From the NCBI GenBank assembly GCA_025531455.1, contig JAMYHL010000007.1:310001-374000 (forward strand): 64,000 bases of DNA. The letters are read 5' to 3'. The translations under genes were made by a program, and so were the position numbers. Positions within the stretch are counted from its first letter, which is position 1. Every line of letters starts with the position of its first letter. The notes beneath the pieces are model-generated. The model was not told the origin of the DNA and did not search any database. It saw nothing but the letters and a program-made list of their open reading frames with translations. Positions 1 to 11,094 of this stretch are shown one piece after another. Source of the stretch: Apiotrichum sp. Y4204. Its lineage: Eukaryota; Basidiomycota; Tremellomycetes; Trichosporonales; Trichosporonaceae.

Positions 1-1
1 A

Positions 2-1354
2 GATATCTCTGGCGAGTCACCGTTCACATGGCAAGTGACGAACGTGAATCCTGGTGACATGGTTATCTTCTACGTCCGAACTGCGTCACAGTACCAAGAA
101 TTGAGCCCGATACCTGTTGTCGACGGCTGTGCTGCTGCGACATCCGAAGCCGCACCCGCTCCCTCTCCTTCCCCAGAGCCCTCTCCGCAACCGCAAGTAC
201 AACCATCACAGCAATCTTCAGCGTCACCGCCGGAGTCATCAGCCCCGCCTCCAGAGTCATCCGCGCCACAGCTCTCTTCGGCAAGCCAGATAACTCAACC
301 GTCAGTCTCCGTGCAACCTCAACTATCGGCCTCAGCACCATCTCCTTTATCAAATTCCACCATCGTAACTGTATTCGCACAGCCCAACAGAACATCTTCG
401 AATCCTTTACCATCGGCAACCTCGTCCGCGCTTTCGCAGGACGCTGCAAATTCGGGCTCCAGAGGAATTGCACCTGGCGCAGCTGCCGGAATAGCCATAG
501 CGATTGTGGCGGTCCTTGTGGCTGTTGTTCTGGCCTGGTTCTTTGTCCGACGCCGTCGCCAGCGCGAGCGTGAGAGTGCGAAATCAAAACTTAACGTTCC
601 GGCCTTTGAGATTGATGGCGACGACGATTCGTCAATGACCCACTCGGCAATGCGATCCAGCCACTCGTCCAGCACTTCACCTTTCCTCGCCACCAACTCT
701 GTCATACTCTCGCCTCCATCATCGGTGCCGAGCCAGCGATCACACACTGTGTCTGCGCCATCAGAGACTGAGACTCTCGCGGACTATCACCACCCCGCAG
801 GGTCCTCGGCCTCGCGATCATCTTCGTCTGGACGACGTGGCGGTGCCCAACGCCAGATGTCGACACGTCCTCGTCCCGGAGGCCCGCGCGCACCCTCCAT
901 CATGTCCTCGACAGACCATCCCCCACCCGTGGTTGCAGATGATGGCGAGCTTCTGCCTCCGCTCTACGACCCCGCATGGGAGCAGGAGTTCAATGAGGAG
1001 GAATCACGCTGGGAGGGCCAGTCGATGTGGGAGGACGGGTCGCAGTGGGGCCGGGAAACACAGAACGGCTCGAATGCGCCACCAATGCCTCCTATGCCAG
1101 CCGCGCATTCCCACGGCGGTTCAAACAGTCGCCGGGTTAGCCGACAACCTCCTTTACGAGCGATCCACGACCCTGACCCCCTGCCTCCGTCGTCGCCGAC
1201 CCAGTCCACTGGATCACGATGGACGGTCGTGCAGTCCGAGGACGCCCGCCCGAGCTCGCCTACAGAGTCGGTTGGATCGCAATGGACAGTCATGAGGTCC
1301 GAGGCCGGTGGAGCTCCCGCTTCACGTCCCCCGGGTTTCTCTCACGCGCTCTAG
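2..1354 (+). CDS. Single-pass membrane protein with Ser/Pro-rich ectodomain, 3' part only
   Basis: The frame is open through the left edge, so the start lies outside the window. The visible protein begins with a small beta-rich looking stretch containing TWQVTNVNPGDMVIFYVR, of the kind seen in secreted basidiomycete surface proteins, closed by a Cys (VVDGC). A long Ser/Pro/Gln/Ala-rich stalk follows, probably O-glycosylated. One transmembrane helix (about 20 hydrophobic residues, roughly 480-550) ends in a basic stop-transfer (RRRRQRER), and a cytosolic tail of about 260 residues rich in Ser, Pro and Trp follows. The tail ends with two tandem copies of a motif of about 22 residues (positions 1192-1314). 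The layout suggests a surface sensor or adhesion-type protein. No catalytic domain is visible and I cannot assign a function. Confidence 0.8.
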   Translation, partial: DISGESPFTWQVTNVNPGDMVIFYVRTASQYQELSPIPVVDGCAAATSEAAPAPSPSPEPSPQPQVQPSQQSSASPPESSAPPPESSAPQLSSASQITQPSVSVQPQLSASAPSPLSNSTIVTVFAQPNRTSSNPLPSATSSALSQDAANSGSRGIAPGAAAGIAIAIVAVLVAVVLAWFFVRRRRQRERESAKSKLNVPAFEIDGDDDSSMTHSAMRSSHSSSTSPFLATNSVILSPPSSVPSQRSHTVSAPSETETLADYHHPAGSSASRSSSSGRRGGAQRQMSTRPRPGGPRAPSIMSSTDHPPPVVADDGELLPPLYDPAWEQEFNEEESRWEGQSMWEDGSQWGRETQNGSNAPPMPPMPAAHSHGGSNSRRVSRQPPLRAIHDPDPLPPSSPTQSTGSRWTVVQSEDARPSSPTESVGSQWTVMRSEAGGAPASRPPGFSHAL

Positions 1355-2589
1355 ATGAGACTCATCACTTGAGACTGAACATTTTCTTGTCTACATTAGA
1401 ACATTACCTTCATCTACATCGGATACCTTGCACCATGGAATACCCTCCCACTGTCGGATAATTAATTTAGGTAGTTGCATGTGATAGTCATCGAGACTCA
1501 TGTCAATATCTTGCGCTCACCGGTTTTCACACTGTTCTATCATGAGCGACCAGTGCAAGTGACGGACAGGCTCTCTGCCTGTCCGTGCCCACGATTCTCG
1601 TCCTTTCGCCACACCATGGCCAAATCCAGTCTACTGTACCATACCATCATATTGCATCTGCTGCGGATCGCAAGAAATGCTGCTGAAATTAAGAGCCTAA
1701 GGCCACTTTGAAGGGCACTGTAGGAATTGGGGGAACAACATCGATGAGCTGGAGGAGCACGACGCCAACTGATTCCATATGGACATCCCGGGGAAGTACG
1801 TACCAGTGCCGTCAGTGAAACCCTGGGTTAAAACGGCATCGATAGGGGTGCAAAGTCTGGCGGTTGGTAATAAGCAAAATTGTTCCAGAGGTCCAAACGA
1901 CCTACTTGCTTGAGTTTATTTGTGTCCAATGTGCTTCCCATGTCATTCAGTGCATCGAGCATGAGGGTGGCCAGGGCAGGGCGGGTTTGCATCCTTGCAC
2001 CTGGCGGGCGCTGACGCCTGGCGGGCGGGAAAGCCAGATCTCATCAAATCTTTCCGTTCTCGAAACCCAGATCTACCCTTCCAGGCCTCCGAGGCAAAGC
2101 AGGTAACGCTTTGTGCCATTTGACGCGTCCCAGCACAAAACTTGACACGTTGTTATAAAACGCGCCTTGCACTTTTGGTAGTTTCTTCACCCACTTGCTC
2201 ACCGGTTAGCGACCGTCAGTTGGTTAGACATATGGATCGGAGGATCAAGGTCGAGAATGTTTCGAATGCATGGAATCGGACCATCGGCCGTTCCAGAGCG
2301 GTGCAGCTGTGAGATGCTCTTGAAACCAGGTTGATCCGAACTTTGCCCGTCCCCAACAGCCAGACTGTGTGTAGTCACGTGACTGATACACGTGGTGCAC
2401 GTGGTGTTGTGGCGGGGATCCGGGGAAACCTGTCCACAACTGACGTCGACATGTCGACACTCGTTCGACATCAACGTGAAACCAACACAACTTCTCGGTC
2501 TCGAGTATCTCTTTCCCAACTTCTTCCTCGACACTCGCCTGGACATAGAAGCATAGAGAGGTCGTGCCGATAAACAGGAACGGGCGAGA
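1355..2589. other. Intergenic: upstream of SEC5
   Basis: No gene is supported here; the short ORFs lack coding character. It holds the 3' flank of the membrane protein and the SEC5 promoter. A TATA-like TTATAAAA lies at 2153-2160 and three CACGTG boxes lie at 2376-2403. Confidence 0.6.
2374..2403. promoter_or_regulatory. Cluster of three CACGTG E-boxes upstream of SEC5
   Basis: CACGTG occurs at 2376-2381 (inside the 10-bp palindrome GTCACGTGAC), 2389-2394 and 2398-2403, about 190-215 bp before the SEC5 ATG. CACGTG is the site of bHLH factors such as Cbf1/Pho4/USF types in fungi. Function at this promoter is inferred from position only. Confidence 0.45.
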
Positions 2590-5488
2590 ATGAACCCATA
2601 CGGCCAGCTAGACGAGGCTGCGCGTGAGTCGACCCATTTCCCCCTTGAACACCCACTGACGCCTTCCCCCATTTGCCATCGCGTCCGCTTCGCCATTATC
2701 AATCCCATATCCAGTCCTCAAAGCATACTCCATCTCGTCGATTCATCCCGAGGCATGGGAGGACGTTGACCACGCGACGGAGGGCCCGCTGGCGGGCACT
2801 CTGGCGGGTGAGGGCGGAATCGCGGAGGAGACGGACCCACTGGGGCTAAGGGGGCGGTTGAGCACGTGAGTTGTGGTGGTTGTGGCGGCAACTCTCCTTG
2901 ATACTGATGGCAGGGCCGAAATTGACCTCAAGACGCGCGCTGCAACGCACTTGAGCTCCAAGTCGTTTGATCCCAAGCTCTTCCTCTCAGTTCAGCACCC
3001 CGACGCGTCGTTCGAGGACCTGCGCCGTGGGATCAAACACATCGAGCGCTCGATTGAGAGCCGAAGCGAACAGGTCCGCATTCTCGTCGAGGAGAACTTT
3101 GACCGCTTTGTGGCTGTGAAGGCGACTAGTGATGTCGTGCATCGTGATATGTGTGAGGGAATGCTCGCTGGGGACACAGATCATGGGACACGCGAGCTTA
3201 AGGAGCTGTTTAAGCTCGCTGGACATCGGGCAGACCAGGTCTTCCTTCCTGTTCTCGAGACGGCCGTCAAGGCCTCCAAATTGCGATCCACTCTCGGTGT
3301 ATTCGAAAAGTCCAAGTTTCTGTTCAACCTCCCTGGCCAGTTGAACGAGAGCATCAATGCTGGAAAGTACGATCAAGCCCTGCGCGACTACAAGAAGGGT
3401 TTATTCCTGCGCGCGGCGCGTAATCAGCCTGGTGCACTCATGCCGGGTGTTCCTGCCTCCACTCCCGACCAGATTGCGCGTCAGCGACGCGTGTTTGACA
3501 AGGTGTGGCAGTCGGTCGAGGACGTGATGCGTGACATGCGCAACCGTCTCGAGGAACATATAAAGGATCCGAAGCGCACCGTTGACGAACATGAGAAGAC
3601 GCTTGAGTATGTTCTTCTTTGTGGCTCACGCTAACTTTCAGGATCCTCATTGATCTCGAGGGCTCTGACGAACCGGCATGGAACTATCTCGACCATCAGC
3701 ACAAATACATCCTCGAGAACATGCGCACCATGTACGACCGTGCACAAGAGAAGATCAGGGGTGGGTGATTGAGTTTTTGGGCTGCTGCTGATCGTTAGCC
3801 GCTCAGAAAAAGGCTGCGGCGGAGCAATCATCTGTACCGCCACTTACCGACTTGTTGCGGCGACAAATAGCCAAGACCGCGTATCAACCAAACGTGCTGA
3901 CACGTAAGTCATATGGCGGAGTGACCATTTTAAGACTCTCACTGACTTCAGCGTCGTCGACTGAGGAAGCATGGGCTGCGATTCTGGCCATGATCCGCCA
4001 GTTGAGTGACTACGTCATACGCGCTCTCCCAGGCTTCTGGAAGATCGCAAAGGCGTGCATGGACGGCAAGTATCTGAAGCGCGACACGACGTCAGGTGCG
4101 GTTCGTGCGTCGTCTCGGCCAGTCACCGCGTGTCGACAGATGGCTTCGGACATTGTCAAGCTGTACATTGTCACATTATCGCAGTTCTTTACGCTCAGCG
4201 ACCTTTCCATCGTGTCCTCACCCGGCGGCAGCGGGCCGAAGGACATTGTTCCTTCCTTTGTGCCCGCAGGCACGACCGTGCTGGCCGCTGGGTACTTTGC
4301 GGAGCGCGTCACACAGGAGGTGACCGAGTGTGCCAACGAGCTCATGGCACTCGATGTCGGCAAGGAGGCGAGCGCTAGTGCGCGTGCGATGCTGGACTCT
4401 CTGCGCTGGCGGATGCTCGAGGTCGTGTCATCTACCTGGTTGCGAGGTGAGTATCTAAGCTGAGAGAGACCCTCGACTGACATGTAGATGCGATGTCGTT
4501 CCACCTGCTCGAGGACTGGAAGCCGGCGCCGAATGGGAAGCGTGGCGAGACGCGCTATCTTGATTTGGTGACAACGTTGCAGACGAGGATGCTGCTCGTG
4601 GCGCGACGTGTGGCATCTGTACCAGCCGTTGGGGGAAACAAAGAGGGTGATCGTCTGGCGCCCGTCTCGCCAACATTCAAGAAGAAGCTGCGGGACACAA
4701 TCATCGAGACGGAAGGCGCCTTATTTGAAGGTATCCTCACTCTCGGCCGCGGTCTCGAGGAGCGACCGGACACGAAGCTGCGTTCCGATCCAGCGCCGAC
4801 AATTGCGACAGACCCCGAGGCACGGTTGCTGTACACCCTCTCTTCATTCCATCGCTTGACGGAAACGGCGATTCCGGCACTGATGCGCAAGGTAGCTGAC
4901 CAGCTCGGCGGCGACGTTGCGGCAGTTGACTCGGCAACCCTTGAGGAGATGATCGAGGCAATGGACGAGGTCGTATTTGCGGAATATGTCGAGCACCGCG
5001 CCGAACCGCTCTGCTCAATGGTGCACGGCGGTATCGGCACCGACTGGCTCAACATGGCCCCACCAACCGAGGTGCGCGGGTACATGCACCGCGTCGTGCT
5101 GTTGCTTGTGGAGGCACACGCTCGCATCGGCGACGCTGCACCGTCCCTGACGGACCGGGTGGTGGAAACCCTCATCGACCGCGTCTGCGAAGCCATCCTC
5201 GAGGTTTTCCGGCGCGTCACAAAGTTTGGCACGGGGGGAATGCTGAGTGCCACGCTCGAGATAGAGTTTTTCAACCAGTGCGTCGCGGGCTATTTGTCTC
5301 CGCAGGCGAAGAAGGCCTTGAGCGAGGTATACAACATCATATCGCAAGGATACCGCCGCGCCGGGGCGTCAGAGGCGACGCCGAAGGATCTGGAAAGCAT
5401 GCGCAAGATTCTCGAAATCAGCCGGCGTGGGGCGGGTGTCGAGACCATGTGCTTCCGCCGCAGCGATGAGCGCCGGGGGAGCAAGTAG
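2590..5488 (+). CDS. SEC5: Exocyst complex subunit Sec5
   Basis: Seven exons: 2590-2623, 2715-2865, 2914-3606, 3642-3760, 3799-3903, 3952-4446 and 4488-5488, giving about 865 aa. All junctions keep frame. Splicing the first intron creates the family-typical start [16 protein letters not shown] followed by PEAWEDVDH. The Sec5 signature region follows ([19 protein letters not shown], then [19 protein letters not shown]). Sec5 is a helical-rod subunit of the octameric exocyst, which tethers post-Golgi secretory vesicles at sites of polarised growth and septation. No extra domains are visible. The C-terminal exon (about 333 codons) is uninterrupted, while the 5' two-thirds carries six introns of 38-91 bp. 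A CACGTG cluster lies upstream. The neighbouring LCB1 is convergent. Confidence 0.93.
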
Positions 5489-6038
5489 ATTGCTGGAGGA
5501 TTTATTTATGACCGTTATGCACCATGTACACGTACGCAGTGATGGAGATTGCGTTGAGCATAAGCTGGAGCAGTCGCTTCTTCATGATCCTTTTCAGTAA
5601 ACAGAGTGAAACATTAGTGTATGCGCCACGCTCGTGGGCTTCGTTAATATGGAATGAGGACCAACGCTCGTCTCAGGTCTGCAGCGCTTCAATGTCTGAC
5701 GGGTATCATGCTCTGCATCTAGACGTATCAAAAAAACATTACATGGCGCCATGCGCCAGACCTGGCCGCGCGCTCTGCGACATGCTTACTGGCGTCGCGG
5801 CGAGACGTCACGCGAGACGTCTACCATGCCAGGAATGCAGCTGCGGCCCTAAGTGTCGCCCACGCGACACGTCGTGGAATCTATCTCCGCTCTTGGCGTC
5901 AGCAGCCGCCCGTGATGTCGTCTCGTCTCGTTCGTCTCGGACTCGGCGAACATATAACGTGCAATGCTCTCCACGCACGGGTCAGGCACGCGTCTCGGCG
6001 CCCGCTGTCTGCACCCACTCCCCTCTCCCACACGTCGC
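5489..6038. other. Convergent intergenic region SEC5/LCB1
   Basis: About 550 bp between the SEC5 stop and the LCB1 stop. It should contain both 3' UTRs. I see no gene or structured RNA. Confidence 0.6.
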
Positions 6039-7847
6039 TCACTCACTGCCGACAACCTTGACGATGGCGTCGCGAAGGACCTTGCCGGCGCGCTCGACCT
6101 CCTTGCGCGAGTACATGGCCGACAGGCAAACCTTGAGGCTGGGCTCGGGGTCGAAGATCTCCTGACCGCGGAGGCGGCGGGCGCGGGTGACGAGCACGCC
6201 GTTGGCGGTGCACTCGTCGACAATGTCCTGGAGGAGCGCCTCCTCCTCCTCGAGTGTGTCGGGCGGGTTGCAGAGGAAGATGTGGATGAGACCCGACTCG
6301 GGGTGCGAAGGGATGGAGATGAGGCCCTCCTGCTTGCCGTCCGGGTTGGGCGAGCCGGTGGGTGGGACGGTGGGGGGCTCGAGCTTGGCCAGCTGGCTGC
6401 GGAACGAGTGGATGTTGGCGTGCAGCGAGGTAAGGAGATGCGGCTCGTGCTGGAGGATGCCGACCGCGCGGGAGGAGACGGTGGCGTGCATGGCGGAAAG
6501 GGCGGCAGAGAAGACGGACGCGGCAGAGTTGATGCGCTGGTGGGATGTGACGTGGGTCGAGCCAGCGCAGAAACCACCGGCAGCACCAAGCGAGTTGGCC
6601 ATGGATCCGCAGAGAATCTCAACCTCGGAGGCAGGGATGTTGTAGTACTCTGTGACACCGCGGCCGTGCTTGCCAACCATGCCAAACGACATGGACTCGT
6701 CGAGGATGAGACGGTACTTGTACTGGCGCTTGAGCTCCTGGATCCTGGGGAGATCGACCATCATGCCGTCGTTCTCAAAGATACCCTCCGTGACGATGAA
6801 GCGCTTGGTGAGCTTTCCGCCCTTGCGCTTGATCTCGCGGTCGGTGGCAGCAAGCACGCGCTCGAGGTCCTTCATGTCGTTGTGTGCGTACCAGCGGATG
6901 GTGGAGCGAGACAGCTGGAGACCCTTGTGGATGGCAAAGTTGACGCCGCGGTCAGCGACAATAATGTCGCCACGCTTGGCAAAGGCCGGAATGACGGACG
7001 AAACGGAGAGGAAGGCCTGGGCGTAGATGATGGCCGACTCGGTGTCGAGGAAGTCGGCGACGTCGCGCTCAAACGCGGCGTGCGCATCGATCGTGCCGTA
7101 GAAGCCCATAGGACCACACGAGCCAACACCGTACTCGCGCAGCGTTGTGACGGCCTGCTCCTTGAGGCGCTCGTCCTCGACAAATCCGAGCCAGTCGTAC
7201 ACGGCCATATTCATCACCGGCTTGCCTGTAGGCGAAATTTTGGCGTGCGCGCCATTCTGGCCATAGATCGTCGGCACCGACTCGAGCGTCTTGCGCTCCA
7301 GGTCGGTGAGCTCCGACATGAGCGGTACCGGCTGCCAGTCATCCACGAGCTCGTCGATTTCCTGCAGGTCAGCTCCTGCGATAGAAAAAAGATGCCAGCA
7401 ACGTTACCCCGGGCCAGCCGGTAACGCTGCCCGTTGTTCCGGACCCTTGCTCGAGATCGTGCCACACTCCGGGCCCGGCATTCCACACTCCACCTCTGTA
7501 GATGGAGCCGACACCACACGATCGACAGCCCGATCGACTCGGCATACTCTACCCACCTTTTCGCTAAGCCTCAGCCCCTTGCCCTCGCCTTCTCCCCGTG
7601 TCCGGCGCGAGAGGAGGGTACGAAGCGCAAACGCCACAAGCAGGACCTCGAGGAGAGAGCGCCACGGGTCGTCCTGGTACGAGCTCTTGATGTAGCGCGC
7701 GAGGATGGGCTGTCCGGGAATGTGCTTGACGATCGCGGTGACGATGGTGAGGGCAGACGACAGCAGGCCGACGACAGGCAGCAGCACGGGCGGGATCTCG
7801 GCTGCTGCTGTCGCCGACGGTGCCGGGGCGACGGTCACGTTCGACAT
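6039..7847 (-). CDS. LCB1: Serine palmitoyltransferase subunit 1
   Basis: Two exons: 7557-7847 (97 codons) and 6039-7361, intron 195 bp, about 537 aa. The protein condenses serine and palmitoyl-CoA, the first step of sphingolipid synthesis, as a heterodimer with Lcb2 in the ER membrane. An N-terminal hydrophobic segment (PPVLLPVVGLLSSALTIVT) is followed by the KSSYQDDPW motif. The junction reads LSEK|EIDELVDDWQPVPL. The PLP-dependent aminotransferase fold is clear (GVGSCGPMGFYGTIDAH; LDESMSFGMVGKHGRG). The position of the catalytic PLP lysine in Lcb2 is occupied by CGSMANSLGAAGGF with no Lys, as expected for the non-catalytic Lcb1. The product is therefore not LCB2 or ALA synthase. It is divergent from the methyltransferase gene, with a shared 761-bp promoter. 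Confidence 0.95.
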
Positions 7848-8608
7848 GGTGGCGAGGGGGAGGAGACTAGGGACGAGGCGATATGGACGTGAATTATAAT
7901 GAAGATGTGAGAGAAATGAGCAGAGCGGAGAGGCCAAGAACGAGGTGTACTAGAATGTCGATGTGGTCCAAAGAGATCGAAAGCGTGTGTCGGCGGACGG
8001 CGGACGGACCGGGCACTCTGGTACTCGGGGGGCACTCGTCGTCACAAGCTAGGAGGAAAAAGGCGGCCGGTGTGCCTGGGTCTATTGCACTTGCATCCCT
8101 CTGCAGAGGTGGTGCCATGCGCCACTTGAAAAAAATTGCTCCCGTCTTCTCTCCCCTTCCAGGCTGGCAAGGCTGAAACCGTCCTGGCTGCCAGTGGCAC
8201 TGTGGTACTGTGGCACAACCCTGTGCACCCTTTCCACCCCCCTGGAATGCATTGCAGCGTGCATTAGTTTGGGAGAAAGTAGAGGGAATGCATATGTATT
8301 ATTGTATGCCTCTCTATCGCGTGTGATCTTATGTTTGAGTTGCAACGAGAGCTAATGCAGATGATAGTCGATAGCCGTCTTCTTGGTGCGTGCCAGCCTG
8401 GAGAACCAGTCAAGATATGCCCCTGTGATGAATGACGCGGCACCACTTGTTGCGTACCTGCCCGCCGGGTGGAGGTCATCCGGGCCCACACAAATAATGT
8501 AAATGCCACAGGGACATCTTTGGCCTGTGGGTCAACAACAACGCATCGTCCGACCGGGAAACTTACTCGTGACACCTCCCATTCACCCACTAAGGCAACT
8601 ACACCACA
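7848..8608. other. Bidirectional promoter region LCB1 / carnosine methyltransferase-like
   Basis: 761 bp between two divergent start codons. No gene is supported. I recognise no clear TATA box or palindromic operator. Confidence 0.5.
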
Positions 8609-10485
8609 ATGGCCGACTCGGCAGAGGAGCGCGCGCACTGGCGCGACATCCTGCGCGCGTTCGACGGGTACATGCAGTACCATGTGAGTGGGAGGCTACC
8701 TGAGGGCGTGCAGGAGTGACCTTCGGGCTGTTGTCCCCCGCGAAGGAAGGGGATGTGAGGAGGTTCACACATCGCCTCTGTGATGTCTCCCATTGCTATT
8801 GCATAGTTCGCGATGAGCCTCCCGGGCTTATGGCTCCGGCCCTCAACCCAGTTCAACACTGACGCCAGCTTGCGGCAAACCACGCGCGGCGCATGGCGTT
8901 CCTCGCCCTCCCACGCGCCCAGCGCGACGTGTACGAGGAGATTGGGTTCCGCGATAAACTCGATGCGGTCGATGAGGGTATCCGGCAGTGAGTCCTGGAC
9001 GGAGGAGTCGTGCTGTTGGGCGGTACGGTGGACCGCGGTGGAGCTTGTTTGCCCTTGAAGTTGTTTGTTCGGGGTTTGATCGGCGCCGGCGCTTGAGGGA
9101 TCCGCGGACCAGCGATCATGGAATGACTGCGGATCGCTGATCGCGGATTGTGTGTGCCTTCCGTGCCAGCTATCAACGCCGACCCCCCTGCGCCCTTATC
9201 TCCTCGGTGTTAACTCCAGGAACTCGGAGTTTATCGACCTGATGATCCAGGACCCGGTCTTTGCGGACATGATGGCGGACGACTGCGGCGGCCACGGGGC
9301 CTACGAAGAAACAGGGGATGGCGGCTCCCCCTCGCACTCGCACTCACACTCCCACTCGCACGCCGGCTCGCCATCACGCTCCTCTCCGCATCTGCACCGC
9401 ACGCCCTCGCATTCCCGCCCATCGCCCCCACGCGCAAACTCGCACGGCGGACCGCGCCCGTCCCCGCCGTCACGGCAGCGCGAGCGCGACCAGCAGCAGG
9501 ACAAGGTGCGCAGTACTCTGCGCTCGTTTGTGCGCGACTGGGCGGCCGAGGGGCGCGCCGAACGCGACGCGTGCTATACCCCGCTGCTCGCTGCGCTTGA
9601 GGCCTGCTTCCCGGATACCAGCACGCGTGGCCAGAAGAAGGTTCTCGTTCCCGGATGTGGGCTTGGGCGCCTCGCGATGGAGATTGCTGCGCGGGGATTT
9701 TGGAGCCAGGGCAACGAGTTCAGCACGTACATGCTCATAGCGAGCCACTTTGCATTGAACCAGTGAGAGAGCGGATGGAGCTCGAGGCTAACGCCGCAGG
9801 ACGACGCGTGCCGAGGAACACACGATATTTCCATTTCTCCACAGCTTCTCCAACCACCGCACGACAGGCGAGCACCTCCTGCGCGCGGTACGCGTACCGG
9901 ACGTTGTTCCCGCCGAGATTCTGGCAGGCACCGCGCCGGGCGGGTTCAGCCTCGTCGCTGGCGACTTTGAGGAGGTGTACGGCCCAAGCCAGTGGCGCGA
10001 CGAGCCTCCCGGAGAGGAGAAGACAGATGACGGCGAGGCAGAAGATGACGAGCTGGGCGTCAACCAGAGGGGCCGGTGGTCCGCCGTCGTGACCTGCTTC
10101 TTCATCGACACGGCGCGCAACCTCCTCAACTACCTGCGCATCATCCACGGCCTGCTCGAGCCCGGCGGTGTGTGGATCAATCTCGGTACGCCTTGTGTTT
10201 CTACCCTCTTGATCTCCTTTTCTGACACCAGGCCCGCTGCTGTGGCACTTTGAGAGCGCGCCCGCCTCGCACAAGGGCGAGCTATCCCTCGAACTCTCGC
10301 TCGACGAGGTGCTCGACCTCGCTGCTCGTGTCGGGTTTGTTATTGAGCAGCGCAGCTCGGTAGACAGCGCGTATACCGGCGTGCCGGGGAGTATGCTCGA
10401 GCACATTTACCATGCCGAGTTTTGGGTCGCGCGCCGCGTCGAGCCCCACGAGGACGAGAGGGAGGGGCTCGAGGCTACCGAGTAG
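8609..10485 (+). CDS. Carnosine N-methyltransferase-like protein (N2227 family)
   Basis: Five exons: 8609-8683, 8869-8987, 9220-9762, 9800-10185 and 10232-10485, about 458 aa. The spliced N-terminus reads MADSAEERAHWRDILRAFDGYMQYH then LAANHARRMAFL and GIRQ|NSEFIDLM, matching the helical start of the family. The SAM-binding core is VLVPGCGLGRLAMEIAARG followed by QGNEFSTYMLIASHFALNQ. The conserved DTARNLLNYLRIIHGLLEPG then GGVWINLGPLLWHFE block is intact across the fourth intron. Family members methylate carnosine or related histidine-containing dipeptides with SAM. The true substrate in fungi is uncertain, so I leave the symbol blank. An insert of alternating His-Ser and then Ser/Pro/Arg-rich low complexity (9331-9490) separates the N-terminal helices from the catalytic domain. 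Intron lengths vary (185, 232, 37 and 46 bp). Confidence 0.88.
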
Positions 10486-11094
10486 AAAGAGGGAGGCATG
10501 CTCCCTTCGTATACTTAGTACTTCATGCATACGATACGATCATGCTGGTCAGTCTCGCAATCGTTCGTCGTGATGCTTTCGGCTTTCAGCACGAAGACGA
10601 ACGGACATCCCCCTCTCTCCGCGACACACTACCCCACTTTTGTCGGCCAGCGAACCGGCATAGAAGACGGGGCGGACGACTCCCTCCGCCCAGCGATCCG
10701 ACGCCGCACCATCGCCGCACCTGCCGAAACGCGTACCTGAGCTTCCGGAGCGGGCGGCCGGGCGTGCTGTTTCCGCAGCCCCGGTGGGTCTTCCGGCATT
10801 GGTGGACGGGTGCAGACGTGTTTGGGATTTGGGAGCGGCCGCCGGGACCCAGCCGCATCAGAAGGATATTCGGATGGAGCTGTCGCGTGCGCTCCAACCT
10901 CCAAGCTCATCCAGCCCTAAACTCTACTCGCTCCTGGCTGCTCTATCTTATGTCTGCTGCATCATACACAAATTACTATGGCTCGGTCCGTACGCGTCAA
11001 CGCTCTGTCTTACGTGTGGATGCGCCTGTCTAGGGGTGTTGGGGGTGTCGGGGGGCTCAAGTCGGGAATCTCATCTCGGGTGTTGGCTCCTCGC
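10486..11094. other. Convergent intergenic region methyltransferase/LSC2
   Basis: 609 bp between two stop codons on opposite strands. ORFs here are short and lack recognisable domains. Confidence 0.55.

Noticed and set aside
5964..7424. 486-codon plus-strand ORF antisense to LCB1
   Set aside because: It lies fully over the conserved LCB1 exon; low-complexity Leu/Val/Asp composition and no domain.
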